Origin: Gammaproteobacteria bacterium
Lineage (GTDB): Bacteria > Pseudomonadota > Gammaproteobacteria > UBA1113
Assembly: GCA_019752835.1 (NCBI GenBank)
Contig: JAIELR010000169.1
Coordinates: 1 to 12,231, forward strand
DNA: 12,231 nt
Direction: 5' to 3'
Shown here: positions 1 through 6,411 of the stretch, one piece after another
Layout: every line of letters starts with the position of its first letter
How positions within the stretch are numbered: position 1 is the first letter of the stretch
Notes under the pieces: model-generated
What the model saw: only the letters and a program-made list of their open reading frames with translations
Told to the model about the DNA's origin: nothing
Database searches by the model: none
Position numbers and translations under genes: made by a program

Positions 1-136
1 CGATCCAAATGAAAAAAACCCACGTGCTCAGCATGTTTATGAGCAGGCAGGATTTTACAGAGTAGGTGAGTTTGATGTGCAAACTGGCGTGTTCGAGGGG
101 AATACTAGTTTTCTTATGGTTAAAAAATCACCATAA
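1..136 (+). CDS. GNAT acetyltransferase, C-terminal end only
   Basis: The 5' part lies outside the window. The open frame starts at base 2 and gives 44 residues before TAA at 134-136. They begin with DPNEKNPRAQHVYEQAGF, the usual motif A/B end of GCN5-related N-acetyltransferases: an N-x-R-A stretch, then Y-E-Q-A-G-F, which contacts acetyl-CoA. These enzymes transfer an acetyl group from acetyl-CoA to an amine; the substrate cannot be told from this piece. The short strand after it (residues 34-41) fits the closing beta-strand of the fold. The gene is 42 bp upstream of the AlbA_2 ATPase on the same strand, so co-transcription is possible. The family call rests on a short motif, but the motif is typical. 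Confidence 0.75.
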   Translation, partial: DPNEKNPRAQHVYEQAGFYRVGEFDVQTGVFEGNTSFLMVKKSP

Positions 137-178
137 TTGTCTTCAAGATAAAGATGCAAACAATCAGGAGCCATTTTA

Positions 179-2113
179 ATGGATTGGTCGGTACAAGAAA
201 TACTCGAAGAACTGATACAGTTGGGTGAAAACATTCAAATTGAAGCTAAACAAGCGAGCGAAATTGGCTCTTCGGTGATGCAAACTATTTGCGCCTTCAC
301 AAATGAACCAGGACTAGGCGGTGGATGGCTCTTGCTCGGTGTTTGTGAACCTGATGATGAACATGACTCCTTTTGGATTAAGGGCATTAGTAATCCGGAT
401 AAACTGTTAGGTGATTTACAAAATAATTGCCGTAACCAATTTGAACATCCGGTTACGATTAGTTGTAAACGTGAGGAAATCGAGGGTAAATTAATTATTG
501 CCGTTTTTGTTAATGAGTTAGAGCCTTCAGCTAAGCCTTGCCGCTTTATTGGAAAATTTGATAAACACAATAAAAAGAAGACTGGAGTTTGGCGGCGTGG
601 AGCTAATGGTGATTATGAGTGTATTGAGCGAGAGTTAGAGCCGATTCTTATTGCCAGAACGGGACTTAGCTATGAACAGACTGTTTTTCATGATACTCAT
701 TTTGATGATCTCGAGCAAAGTGCGATTGATTTGTATCGTAGATTACGAGCACAGATAAAACCAAGCGCTGAAGAGTTACAAGTTGATGATGTTAATATGC
801 TTTATTCACTGCATTTAATTAAAAAGGAAAAGAATAATTACTTGCCTAATTTAGCAGGTCTACTTTTACTTGGAAAGTCACTGTCCCTACGACGTTTATT
901 GCCTGCTGTTAGAGTTGATTATGTCCGTCTTCAAGGCACTGAATGGGTTGAAAATCCAGAGCAACGTTTTAGCACGACATTAGATTTACGCGAACCGCTG
1001 CTTCGATTAATTACCAAGCTAGAATCAGCAATTCTTGATGATATGCCTCATCATTTTCGATTAGAGGAAGGCCAAATTCAACGCTCTGATCAGCCTTTGT
1101 TGCCACAAAAGGTTATTCGAGAGGCTATTGTTAATTCAGTGATGCATCGGGATTATCATGTGAATCAACCTATTTTAGTGGCACGTTATAGCAACCGTCT
1201 TGAAATTAAAAATCCAGGGTATTCACTTAAGCCGGTAAGTGAAATGAATGATATGGGTTCAAAGTTACGAAATCCCATTATTGCGAATGTGCTTTACGAA
1301 CTGGGTTTTGCTGAGAACAAAGGCAGCGGCGTTCGGACCATGCAACGGTTATTGGAAAATGCAGGTTTAACTAAGCCAGTCTTTTTTTCGAATAGAGAAG
1401 GAAACGAATTTACCGCAACCTTTTTACTCCATCAATTATTAAATGAAGAGCAATTAAAATGGTTGCAACAATTTAAACAATTTAACTTAAGTGATGATGA
1501 GGCTAAGGCCCTTGTTTTAATTAAAGAAATCGGGGCAATTGATAACGCAGCACTTCGTGCGATTACAGGGTTGGATACATTAGCGGTAAGTCAGATATTA
1601 CGTCGTCTTTGGCAGCAATATCATCTGATTGACAAGGAAGGAAATGGGCGTGCAACTTACTATAGACCTTCGGAGCTATTAGAAAGCACACTAAGAAGGA
1701 GTATATTAAATAGAAGTGACTCCATCTCAAATGTGGGTGACCTCCCGTCCAATAGAAGTGACCTCCCGTCCAATAGAAGTGACCTCCCGTCCAATAGAAG
1801 TGACCTCTCGTCAAATAGAAGTGACCTCCCTCGCTTATTGCAACAATCTATCGATGCTTTATCTAGCAAACCACGAAAGTTTCAATTATGGCCTATTCTT
1901 CTCAATCTATGTTTACATTGCCCGCATTCTGCGGAAGAAATTGGAAAAATTTTAAATCGAGATGTTACTTCTCTAAAAACCCATCATCTGACTGAGCTTA
2001 GAAAACAAGGTCTAATTGATTACACTCACCCCGAAGTGATTAACCACCCCGAGCAGGGATATCAAATCACCAACAAAGGCAAACGTTGGTTAAAAGAGAA
2101 AAAAGAGATCTAA
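179..2113 (+). CDS. AlbA_2 (Schlafen-type) / GHKL-ATPase regulator, COG2865 family
   Basis: A 644-residue cytosolic protein, complete. ATG 179 is preceded by AGGAG at 166-170 with 8-nt spacing. Residues ~15-150 form an AlbA_2/Schlafen-like domain (start motif GENIQIEAK, then AFTNEPGLGGGWLLLGV). Residues ~290-420 form a degenerate GHKL-type ATPase: REAIVNSVMHRDY at ~312-324 is the N-box, RLEIKNPG the G1-like box and ENKGSGVRTM (~380) the G2-like box. Two winged-helix-like segments follow (~440-500 and ~565-640), separated by a heptapeptide repeat linker (511-552). Databases often label this family RecG-like, but no helicase motifs are present. Family members are called transcriptional regulators or appear in defence and toxin-antitoxin settings; the exact role is unknown. 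The stop is 5 bp before the metallopeptidase start, so the two are probably one transcript. Confidence 0.85.
   Translation: MDWSVQEILEELIQLGENIQIEAKQASEIGSSVMQTICAFTNEPGLGGGWLLLGVCEPDDEHDSFWIKGISNPDKLLGDLQNNCRNQFEHPVTISCKREEIEGKLIIAVFVNELEPSAKPCRFIGKFDKHNKKKTGVWRRGANGDYECIERELEPILIARTGLSYEQTVFHDTHFDDLEQSAIDLYRRLRAQIKPSAEELQVDDVNMLYSLHLIKKEKNNYLPNLAGLLLLGKSLSLRRLLPAVRVDYVRLQGTEWVENPEQRFSTTLDLREPLLRLITKLESAILDDMPHHFRLEEGQIQRSDQPLLPQKVIREAIVNSVMHRDYHVNQPILVARYSNRLEIKNPGYSLKPVSEMNDMGSKLRNPIIANVLYELGFAENKGSGVRTMQRLLENAGLTKPVFFSNREGNEFTATFLLHQLLNEEQLKWLQQFKQFNLSDDEAKALVLIKEIGAIDNAALRAITGLDTLAVSQILRRLWQQYHLIDKEGNGRATYYRPSELLESTLRRSILNRSDSISNVGDLPSNRSDLPSNRSDLPSNRSDLSSNRSDLPRLLQQSIDALSSKPRKFQLWPILLNLCLHCPHSAEEIGKILNRDVTSLKTHHLTELRKQGLIDYTHPEVINHPEQGYQITNKGKRWLKEKKEI
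1709..1834 (+). repeat. Six tandem 21-bp repeats inside the AlbA_2 ATPase gene
   Basis: Six head-to-tail 21-bp units start at 1709, 1730, 1751, 1772, 1793 and 1814. Units 3 and 4 are identical; units 1 and 2 are the most diverged. The core reads AATAGAAGTGACCTCCCGTC. The period is a multiple of three and in frame, so it encodes the heptapeptide NRSDLPS about six times (residues 511-552) as a polar linker between two winged-helix-like regions. The same periodicity keeps three other frames open, explaining spurious ORFs here on both strands. Unit number is likely to vary between strains by slippage without breaking the frame. Confidence 0.95.
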
Positions 2114-2118
2114 TAATA

Positions 2119-2853
2119 ATGAACCCTAACAACCTCATCCACTACGGCGCTCACCAAATCCCGTATGAAATTATAAAAACCAATAAAATCAGGAAGCGCT
2201 TAACCATAAAGGTGTCACGAAAACTTTGTGTTTCAGCGCATGCGCCTATCAAGATGAGCGACAAAGAGATCCATGCATTCGTTCACAGTAAATCGTCGTG
2301 GATTTTTAAAAAATTACAAGAATTCAAACAAACAGAACCTGCAAAATTAGCGATCGCTGAGAAGGCGTATGTGAGTGGCGAAAGCCATTATTATTTAGGA
2401 AAACCGTATTTACTCGATATTCACATAGAAAAGGGCACTATGCCGTCAGTGTCTCTTATTGAAAATAAATTAAGAGTGACTCTTTCTCAACCTAATCCTG
2501 GTTTAGTCAAAGCGTTATTACAACGATTTTATCAACAACAGGCCCATTTGATTTTTTCTGAGCGCTTGCACTATTTGGTAACAATAACGAGCTGGGTGAA
2601 AACAATCCCCGAGCTGAAAATGAGCGCAATGAAATCACGCTGGGGAACGTGTTCAAGCAAAGGAAAAATCACCATGAATTATCGCTTGATAAAAGCACCG
2701 GTTGAATGTATCGACTACGTGCTTTTACATGAGTTATGCCATTTGAAATTTATGAACCACAGCGATAAATTTTATCAATTATTGACGGGCGTTTTGCCCC
2801 ATTGGTCGACCATTGAGAAGCAATTGCGTGAGCTAACGGTGCTTTGCTCATAA
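2119..2853 (+). CDS. YgjP-type zinc metallopeptidase (DUF45/WLM, M48-like)
   Basis: A 244-residue protein starting at ATG 2119; an upstream in-frame TTG at 2086 would overlap the previous gene and is less likely. The zinc site is clear: HELCH at residues 204-208 with a third histidine at 214 (HExxHxxxxxH), followed by SDKFY. Upstream, SRWGTCSSKGKITMNYRL is the conserved block of the family, and the N-terminal KRLTIKVS strand with HYYLGKPY is also typical. The family is predicted to cleave peptide bonds; natural substrates are not known. YgjP-like genes often sit beside type I restriction genes and other defence genes. Here the start is 5 bp after the AlbA_2 ATPase stop, which implies translational coupling. 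A purine-rich AAAAAGAGA just upstream is a weak ribosome-binding site. Confidence 0.9.
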   Translation: MNPNNLIHYGAHQIPYEIIKTNKIRKRLTIKVSRKLCVSAHAPIKMSDKEIHAFVHSKSSWIFKKLQEFKQTEPAKLAIAEKAYVSGESHYYLGKPYLLDIHIEKGTMPSVSLIENKLRVTLSQPNPGLVKALLQRFYQQQAHLIFSERLHYLVTITSWVKTIPELKMSAMKSRWGTCSSKGKITMNYRLIKAPVECIDYVLLHELCHLKFMNHSDKFYQLLTGVLPHWSTIEKQLRELTVLCS

Positions 2854-2899
2854 AGTCATTAAATTTTTTTGCTCATTCACTTTTCAATTAACTATGAAC

Positions 2900-3568
2900 T
2901 TAAATGGGCTGCAATTTTTCTAAACGTGTTAGCCAAGCATCAAAATGAAGACACTCTCGCCTAATGACACTTAATCCGATTTCAATTGCAGCAAGTGAGC
3001 CATGTATTGGTTTTTCATAGGCAGGATAAATTTTACCAATGCGTTTGCTGGGTGCGGTATCAGGGCTATTATTAATTTCTTCAGGAGCATTAAATTGATC
3101 GCGTATTTCCTTGAATTTTGTCGCAAGTTTCAATTGATCAATTCCTCTAGCCAATTTCTCAGAGTCGCTGAATAAAAGGCCTTCAAACTCATACATTTGT
3201 ATGTAGGGAATAAAGCGACTCAAGGGCTCTTTGCCCAAATTTTTCTCAAGTTGTTGAATTAAAGAATCTAGAACACAACTTGCTTTATCGATTATGTTCG
3301 TTTTTGTTGTTGCTATTTTCTTCCCAGGAAAATTTTCGGGTAATCCATAAAAATCGAAGAAAGTAGTGCAGTAAGCTGTTTTATCATTTAAGCGATTTTG
3401 AATATCTATCAATAGTCGTTCAAATTTTACATTACCACCTTTATGTCCCGGTTTTCCGATTAACGCTGGCTGCAAATAAATTTCTTTAGAATCAAAAAAT
3501 GGGGATAATACCTCATTAATAAACATTTCCTCAGTCTGTCCTTCACAAATCACATGTATTCTAATCAT
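2900..3568 (-). CDS. DUF4276 TOPRIM-like protein, partner of the AAA ATPase
   Basis: A 222-residue protein. The open frame extends further upstream, but ATG at 3568-3566 is the sensible start: it forms an ATGA overlap with the ATPase stop (TGA 3567-3565) and places the family's N-terminal motif at the start (MIRIHVICEGQTEE). Conserved points are E9-G-Q-T-E13, D72 in TTFFDFYGLP, YEFEGLLFSD (126-135), NNSPDTAPSKRIGK (166-179) and the C-terminal CLHFDAWLTRLE. The E...D arrangement after a beta-strand fits a TOPRIM-like metal-binding nuclease fold, as in OLD family proteins. The nuclease role is inferred from that resemblance, not shown. DUF4276 genes are typically next to an AAA_21 ATPase, as here. 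It is last in a three-gene operon and converges with the metallopeptidase gene across 46 bp. Confidence 0.88.
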   Translation of the reverse strand: MIRIHVICEGQTEEMFINEVLSPFFDSKEIYLQPALIGKPGHKGGNVKFERLLIDIQNRLNDKTAYCTTFFDFYGLPENFPGKKIATTKTNIIDKASCVLDSLIQQLEKNLGKEPLSRFIPYIQMYEFEGLLFSDSEKLARGIDQLKLATKFKEIRDQFNAPEEINNSPDTAPSKRIGKIYPAYEKPIHGSLAAIEIGLSVIRRECLHFDAWLTRLEKLQPI

Positions 3569-4671
3569 TTTCGGGGTCGCCCCCCTAAAATATTTTTCTC
3601 CCATAACTCGCCTATCGTGTAATCTTCTAACCAAGTTGCTATCTCGTCTTTCTCACAACGATTAAAAGTAGTTGCTCCATCTTTACGCTCAACAAGGATT
3701 AAATCCTCAATTGAAAACTCATTGAGTAGTGGTACAGATTGAGTTGAAATGATAATTTGCATTCGAGTGGAAGCAGAGCGTAATAAAGAACCGAGTAATG
3801 TAATAGCGTAGGGATGTAGACCGAGTTCAGGCTCATCGATGATGAGAGTAGAGGGAGGATTTGGTTGCAAAAGTGCGGTAACCAAGCAAATAAAACGAAT
3901 TGAACCGTCAGATAATTGGCTTGGCCATAAGGCATAATCGCTGTTCTTCTGACGCCACAACAGACGAATTTGCTCCTCTTCGGTTTTTAGTTTTGTGGGT
4001 TTTAAAACAAAATCATCAAAGAACGGAAGGGCTAATCGGACAGTTTTGCATATCTGAGCAAACACGTCTGGTGATTCTTGTTGTAACCTATAAAGATAAG
4101 CAGCCAAATTGGATGCATCTGAGCGTAAGTATTCATTATCATGAAGAGAGCCTAAGCGTTTTACTCCGGCAGTATCGCTAGTATCGTGGAAATGATAAAT
4201 TTTCCAGCTAGCAATAGCTGAATAACAATAACCAAGAATCCGTGGATACGAGACTTCTGTTTTTTGAAATTCTGCTTTAAGCTTAGACTCTCTATGCCCT
4301 GCTCCAAAAGGGATCCTTTTTTCACTGTCGCCAATAAATATCGCTTGCTCCTTACTAAAAATAAATTCTCCATTCAATGTGGGTTCGAGTTCAAACTCAT
4401 ACCTATTGGCGCCAAATTTAATAAAAGAATACATTATCGACGTCTCTTTGATACCAAAACTCAGAATACGATCAGCTGATCCCTGATTCATTGTCCAACT
4501 CTGTAAGCGAGCTTCTACTAATTCACCTAGCATTTTAAAGTAAGATACAAAATTACTCTTTCCTGCGCCGTTTGATCCAATTAACACATTGAGGTCGCCA
4601 AGCTCAAAATCATCTAATTTTTTAATCGATTTAAACCCTCGTATTGTTAAGAACTTGATTGGATTTTTCAT
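3565..4671 (-). CDS. AAA_21 family ABC/SMC-like ATPase (OLD-like, DUF4276 partner)
   Basis: A 368-residue cytosolic ATPase. The N-terminus FLTIRGFKSIKKL and Walker A GSNGAGKSN (residues 32-40) are followed by a variable middle, the ABC signature LSDGS (253-257), Walker B LIIDEPELGLH (276-286) and a switch strand IISTQS (307-312), where many relatives have His instead of Gln. The ending DYTIGELWEKNILGGRP is characteristic of ATPases paired with DUF4276. No TOPRIM domain is fused; it is supplied by the next gene. Start ATG 4671-4669 overlaps the phosphorylase stop by 4 bp (ATGA), and its own stop overlaps the DUF4276 start the same way, so the three proteins should be made in linked amounts. 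Such ATPases are thought to sense or clamp DNA and gate a nuclease; that is family inference. Confidence 0.92.
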   Translation of the reverse strand: MKNPIKFLTIRGFKSIKKLDDFELGDLNVLIGSNGAGKSNFVSYFKMLGELVEARLQSWTMNQGSADRILSFGIKETSIMYSFIKFGANRYEFELEPTLNGEFIFSKEQAIFIGDSEKRIPFGAGHRESKLKAEFQKTEVSYPRILGYCYSAIASWKIYHFHDTSDTAGVKRLGSLHDNEYLRSDASNLAAYLYRLQQESPDVFAQICKTVRLALPFFDDFVLKPTKLKTEEEQIRLLWRQKNSDYALWPSQLSDGSIRFICLVTALLQPNPPSTLIIDEPELGLHPYAITLLGSLLRSASTRMQIIISTQSVPLLNEFSIEDLILVERKDGATTFNRCEKDEIATWLEDYTIGELWEKNILGGRPRK

Positions 4672-5543
4672 ACGCTCTCCCCCGTCAACACCGGCAACGC
4701 CATAAGTATCATTCGATTAATGGCGGCATATGGGTCTGTTGAAAATTTTTGGGTAATCCGATTAGCGACGATGGTGTTGAGTGAGCAACAATGATGACCT
4801 AAAAGCCGACTCATGCCGTAAATGCCTGAGGTTTCCATTTCAAAATTAGTAATACGATGACCATCTGCATGAAAAGAGTGCATTTTTTCGATAAAGTTTT
4901 TTTCTTTGGTGGGACCGCGTAATACCCGTCCCTGCGGGCCATAAAATCCGGCACAGGTTGCCGTAATACCAGCTTCACAATAAGGGGAAAATGCATCAAT
5001 CAGCGCGGTATCACCCGCAGTGATGTAAAATGGCGTAATCGGTGAAAAATGATCAATGGCTGCGTTAAGTAGCTTCGTTTCTTCGTCGGTAGGGGGCAAA
5101 TCGTAGAATGACATGAGACAGTCAAAACCTAGGCCGTGACTTGAAACAACAAAGCTATCGAGCGCGATGTCTTCTTGCAGGGCGCCAGCCGTACCCAGTC
5201 TAACTAGACGCAAACTTGATAAACGATCTTTAATTTGACGCGTTTTAAAATCAATATTAACTAAGGCATCCAACTCATTCAGAACAATATCGATATTGTC
5301 AGTACCAATTCCCGTCGAAATAACAGAAAGGCGCTGATTATTCAAATAACCTGTGTGCGTCACAAACTCACGTTTTTCTTTACGAATGTCTACCTGGTCA
5401 AAATACCGTGATACGCCAGGCACACGGCCAGGGTCACCGACAAGAATAACCGTTTCCGCAAGGTCTTCGGGAAGGATGTTTAAATGATAAACACTCCCAT
5501 CTTGATTAAGGATTAATTCTGATTCAGCAATGATATGGGGCAT
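4668..5543 (-). CDS. Nucleoside phosphorylase (uridine phosphorylase-like, PNP_UDP_1)
   Basis: A 291-residue member of the nucleoside phosphorylase superfamily, which splits a nucleoside with phosphate into base and (deoxy)ribose-1-phosphate. Visible motifs are GDPGRV (36-41, phosphate binding), SVISTGIGTDN (73-83), RLGTAGALQ (115-123, with Arg and Thr matching phosphate ligands in bacterial uridine phosphorylase) and NFEMETSGIYGM (233-244, the ribose-binding EME loop). The N-terminus SELILNQDGSVYHL resembles the longer (~290 aa) uridine phosphorylases I associate with Bacteroidetes; E. coli Udp is ~253 aa. Substrate is most likely uridine but not certain. AAGGA lies 10 nt before ATG 5543. 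It is first in the operon and its stop overlaps the ATPase start (ATGA). All motifs look intact, so activity is expected. Confidence 0.9.
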   Translation of the reverse strand: MPHIIAESELILNQDGSVYHLNILPEDLAETVILVGDPGRVPGVSRYFDQVDIRKEKREFVTHTGYLNNQRLSVISTGIGTDNIDIVLNELDALVNIDFKTRQIKDRLSSLRLVRLGTAGALQEDIALDSFVVSSHGLGFDCLMSFYDLPPTDEETKLLNAAIDHFSPITPFYITAGDTALIDAFSPYCEAGITATCAGFYGPQGRVLRGPTKEKNFIEKMHSFHADGHRITNFEMETSGIYGMSRLLGHHCCSLNTIVANRITQKFSTDPYAAINRMILMALPVLTGESV

Positions 5544-5571
5544 AATTTAGTATTCCTTTAAATGGAGAGGT

Positions 5572-5600
5572 ATAGTAATTCCATCTTGTGAAGGAATCAA
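5572..5600 (-). promoter_or_regulatory. Candidate promoter of the phosphorylase-ATPase-DUF4276 operon
   Basis: On the minus strand TTGATT (5600-5595) and TACTAT (5577-5572) are separated by 17 bp, each matching the sigma-70 consensus at about four of six bases. It sits about 30 bp upstream of the phosphorylase start. This is a by-eye match in an AT-rich stretch and so only moderate support. Confidence 0.35.
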
Positions 5601-5607
5601 TTCCCTC

Positions 5608-5666
5608 ATACCTCTTGAACGGTATTTTGCAAGTCAGAAAATTGCAAAATACCGTTCAAGAGGTAT
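5608..5666. repeat. Perfect 25-bp inverted repeat with 9-nt loop (operator or hairpin)
   Basis: The left arm 5608-5632 is the exact reverse complement of the right arm 5642-5666, with loop GTCAGAAAA between them. It lies in the gap between the divergent phosphorylase operon and barrel cluster. The outer half-site AGAGGTATA (5659-5667) recurs in the same orientation at 5566-5574, closer to the phosphorylase start. No T-run follows either arm, so it is not a normal intrinsic terminator. It could be a regulator-binding site for both divergent promoters, a 5'-UTR hairpin, or a small mobile palindrome. Confidence 0.9.
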
Positions 5667-5671
5667 ATACT
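5642..5671 (+). promoter_or_regulatory. Candidate promoter of the beta-barrel gene cluster
   Basis: TTGCAA (5642-5647) and TATACT (5666-5671) are separated by 18 bp, giving a plausible sigma-70 promoter about 57 bp before ATG 5728. Its -35 element and spacer coincide with the right arm of the 25-bp inverted repeat, so a protein bound to the palindrome would block polymerase. The match was made by eye. Confidence 0.45.
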
Positions 5672-5727
5672 GCGGGTACAGTAAAGACCCCCTATCCCCT
5701 TGTGAACGAACCTTAAGGATATACCCA

Positions 5728-6336
5728 ATGAATACAAACGTACTTTTCAAACGCACACTTTGCGCAGTTTTGTTAATGGAGTGTGCTTTAATTGCACAAG
5801 CCTCTCCTAATGGCGTGTATGTTGGTGGCACACTGGGACGTTCCACCATGGATTATACGCCAGATAATCAAGGATTTTCTCCCGTCAGCTCTTACAGCCA
5901 GGATGGTTTTGCTTGGAATGGATTTGTGGGTTACCAAATGAATGCAAACTTTGCTATCGAAGCAGGTTACAACCAGTATCACGATGCCGAGTTTAACGGG
6001 ATTATGGGCGTTGATGGCGCGAATACGACCTTGTCCCAGCAGTCGATTGATTTAATTGGCAAACTGATGTTGCCTTTCGGAAATGGCTTTAATGTGTTCG
6101 TTGATGGTGGTTTGGCTTATGTGGATTTAAAGCAAAATACGAACAGTACCGCAGATGCAATTGATACATCCAGCGGCAATGGTAGTTCAGTCAGACCTAC
6201 TTATGGTTTAGGCGGTAGTTATGATTTTTACCCTGGATGGTCTGCACTTGCCGAATGGAATCGGATTCCGTCAGGCGGTGATATTGAAGCAACCAATTAT
6301 TGGGGACTGGGTGCCGAATACCATTTTGGCCATTAA
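5728..6336 (+). CDS. Outer-membrane beta-barrel protein 1 (OmpA-like 8-strand barrel)
   Basis: A 202-residue exported protein. ATG 5728 has AAGGA (5715-5719) 8 nt upstream. The signal peptide has a basic n-region (FKR), a hydrophobic core and a likely cleavage after AQA (residue 25). The mature part shows alternating beta-strands with glycine and aromatic residues ([30 protein letters not shown]), the pattern of the OMP_b-brl/OmpA-type surface barrel family. The block [17 protein letters not shown] is shared in modified form with the next two genes. It ends in EYHFGH, so the usual C-terminal aromatic is two residues in from the end. Likely an outer-membrane structural or small-porin protein; no specific ligand can be assigned. 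It is the first of three tandem paralogues and sits behind the palindrome-linked promoter. Confidence 0.85.
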   Translation: MNTNVLFKRTLCAVLLMECALIAQASPNGVYVGGTLGRSTMDYTPDNQGFSPVSSYSQDGFAWNGFVGYQMNANFAIEAGYNQYHDAEFNGIMGVDGANTTLSQQSIDLIGKLMLPFGNGFNVFVDGGLAYVDLKQNTNSTADAIDTSSGNGSSVRPTYGLGGSYDFYPGWSALAEWNRIPSGGDIEATNYWGLGAEYHFGH

Positions 6337-6338
6337 AC

Positions 6339-6372
6339 GTAGCCCGGATGTAGCGCAGCGTAATCCGGGAAA
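6339..6372. repeat. Interspersed palindromic repeat (CCCGGAT...GCGCAGCG...ATCCGGG type)
   Basis: CCCGGAT at 6343-6349 pairs with ATCCGGG at 6363-6369 around a loop containing GCGCAGCG. It starts three bases after the stop of barrel gene 1. I recognise this as a common short extragenic repeat of gammaproteobacteria; I do not know a secure family name. A weaker echo (AGTCCGGCAGG) lies at about 6395-6405. It may act as an mRNA-stabilising or attenuating hairpin between barrel genes 1 and 2. Confidence 0.7.
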
Positions 6373-6411
6373 TAATTACATAAAAGACCGCAGTAGTCCG
6401 GCAGGAAGTAA

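Noticed and set aside
1709..1834. Possible CRISPR array
   Set aside because: Units are contiguous without spacers, are in-frame coding DNA, and no cas genes are present.
1563..1955. Several overlapping open frames on both strands at the 21-bp repeats, with repeated peptides such as GGHFYWT
   Set aside because: A repeat period divisible by three keeps other frames open; these have no ribosome-binding sites and lie inside a well-supported gene.
2854..2899. Bidirectional terminator between the convergent peptidase and DUF4276 genes
   Set aside because: There is a run of seven T at about 2864-2870, but no convincing GC-rich stem beside it on either strand.
3569..3634. Upstream extension of the DUF4276 gene to 3634
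   Set aside because: It would overlap the ATPase gene by 70 bp; the ATGA-overlap start at 3568 places the conserved motif at the N-terminus.
3900..4479. Plus-strand open frames opposite the AAA ATPase gene
   Set aside because: They are antisense shadows of a gene with all ABC ATPase motifs intact.
5608..5666. Intrinsic terminator reading of the 25-bp inverted repeat
   Set aside because: Neither arm is followed by a T-run, and it lies between divergent genes where no transcript needs to end.
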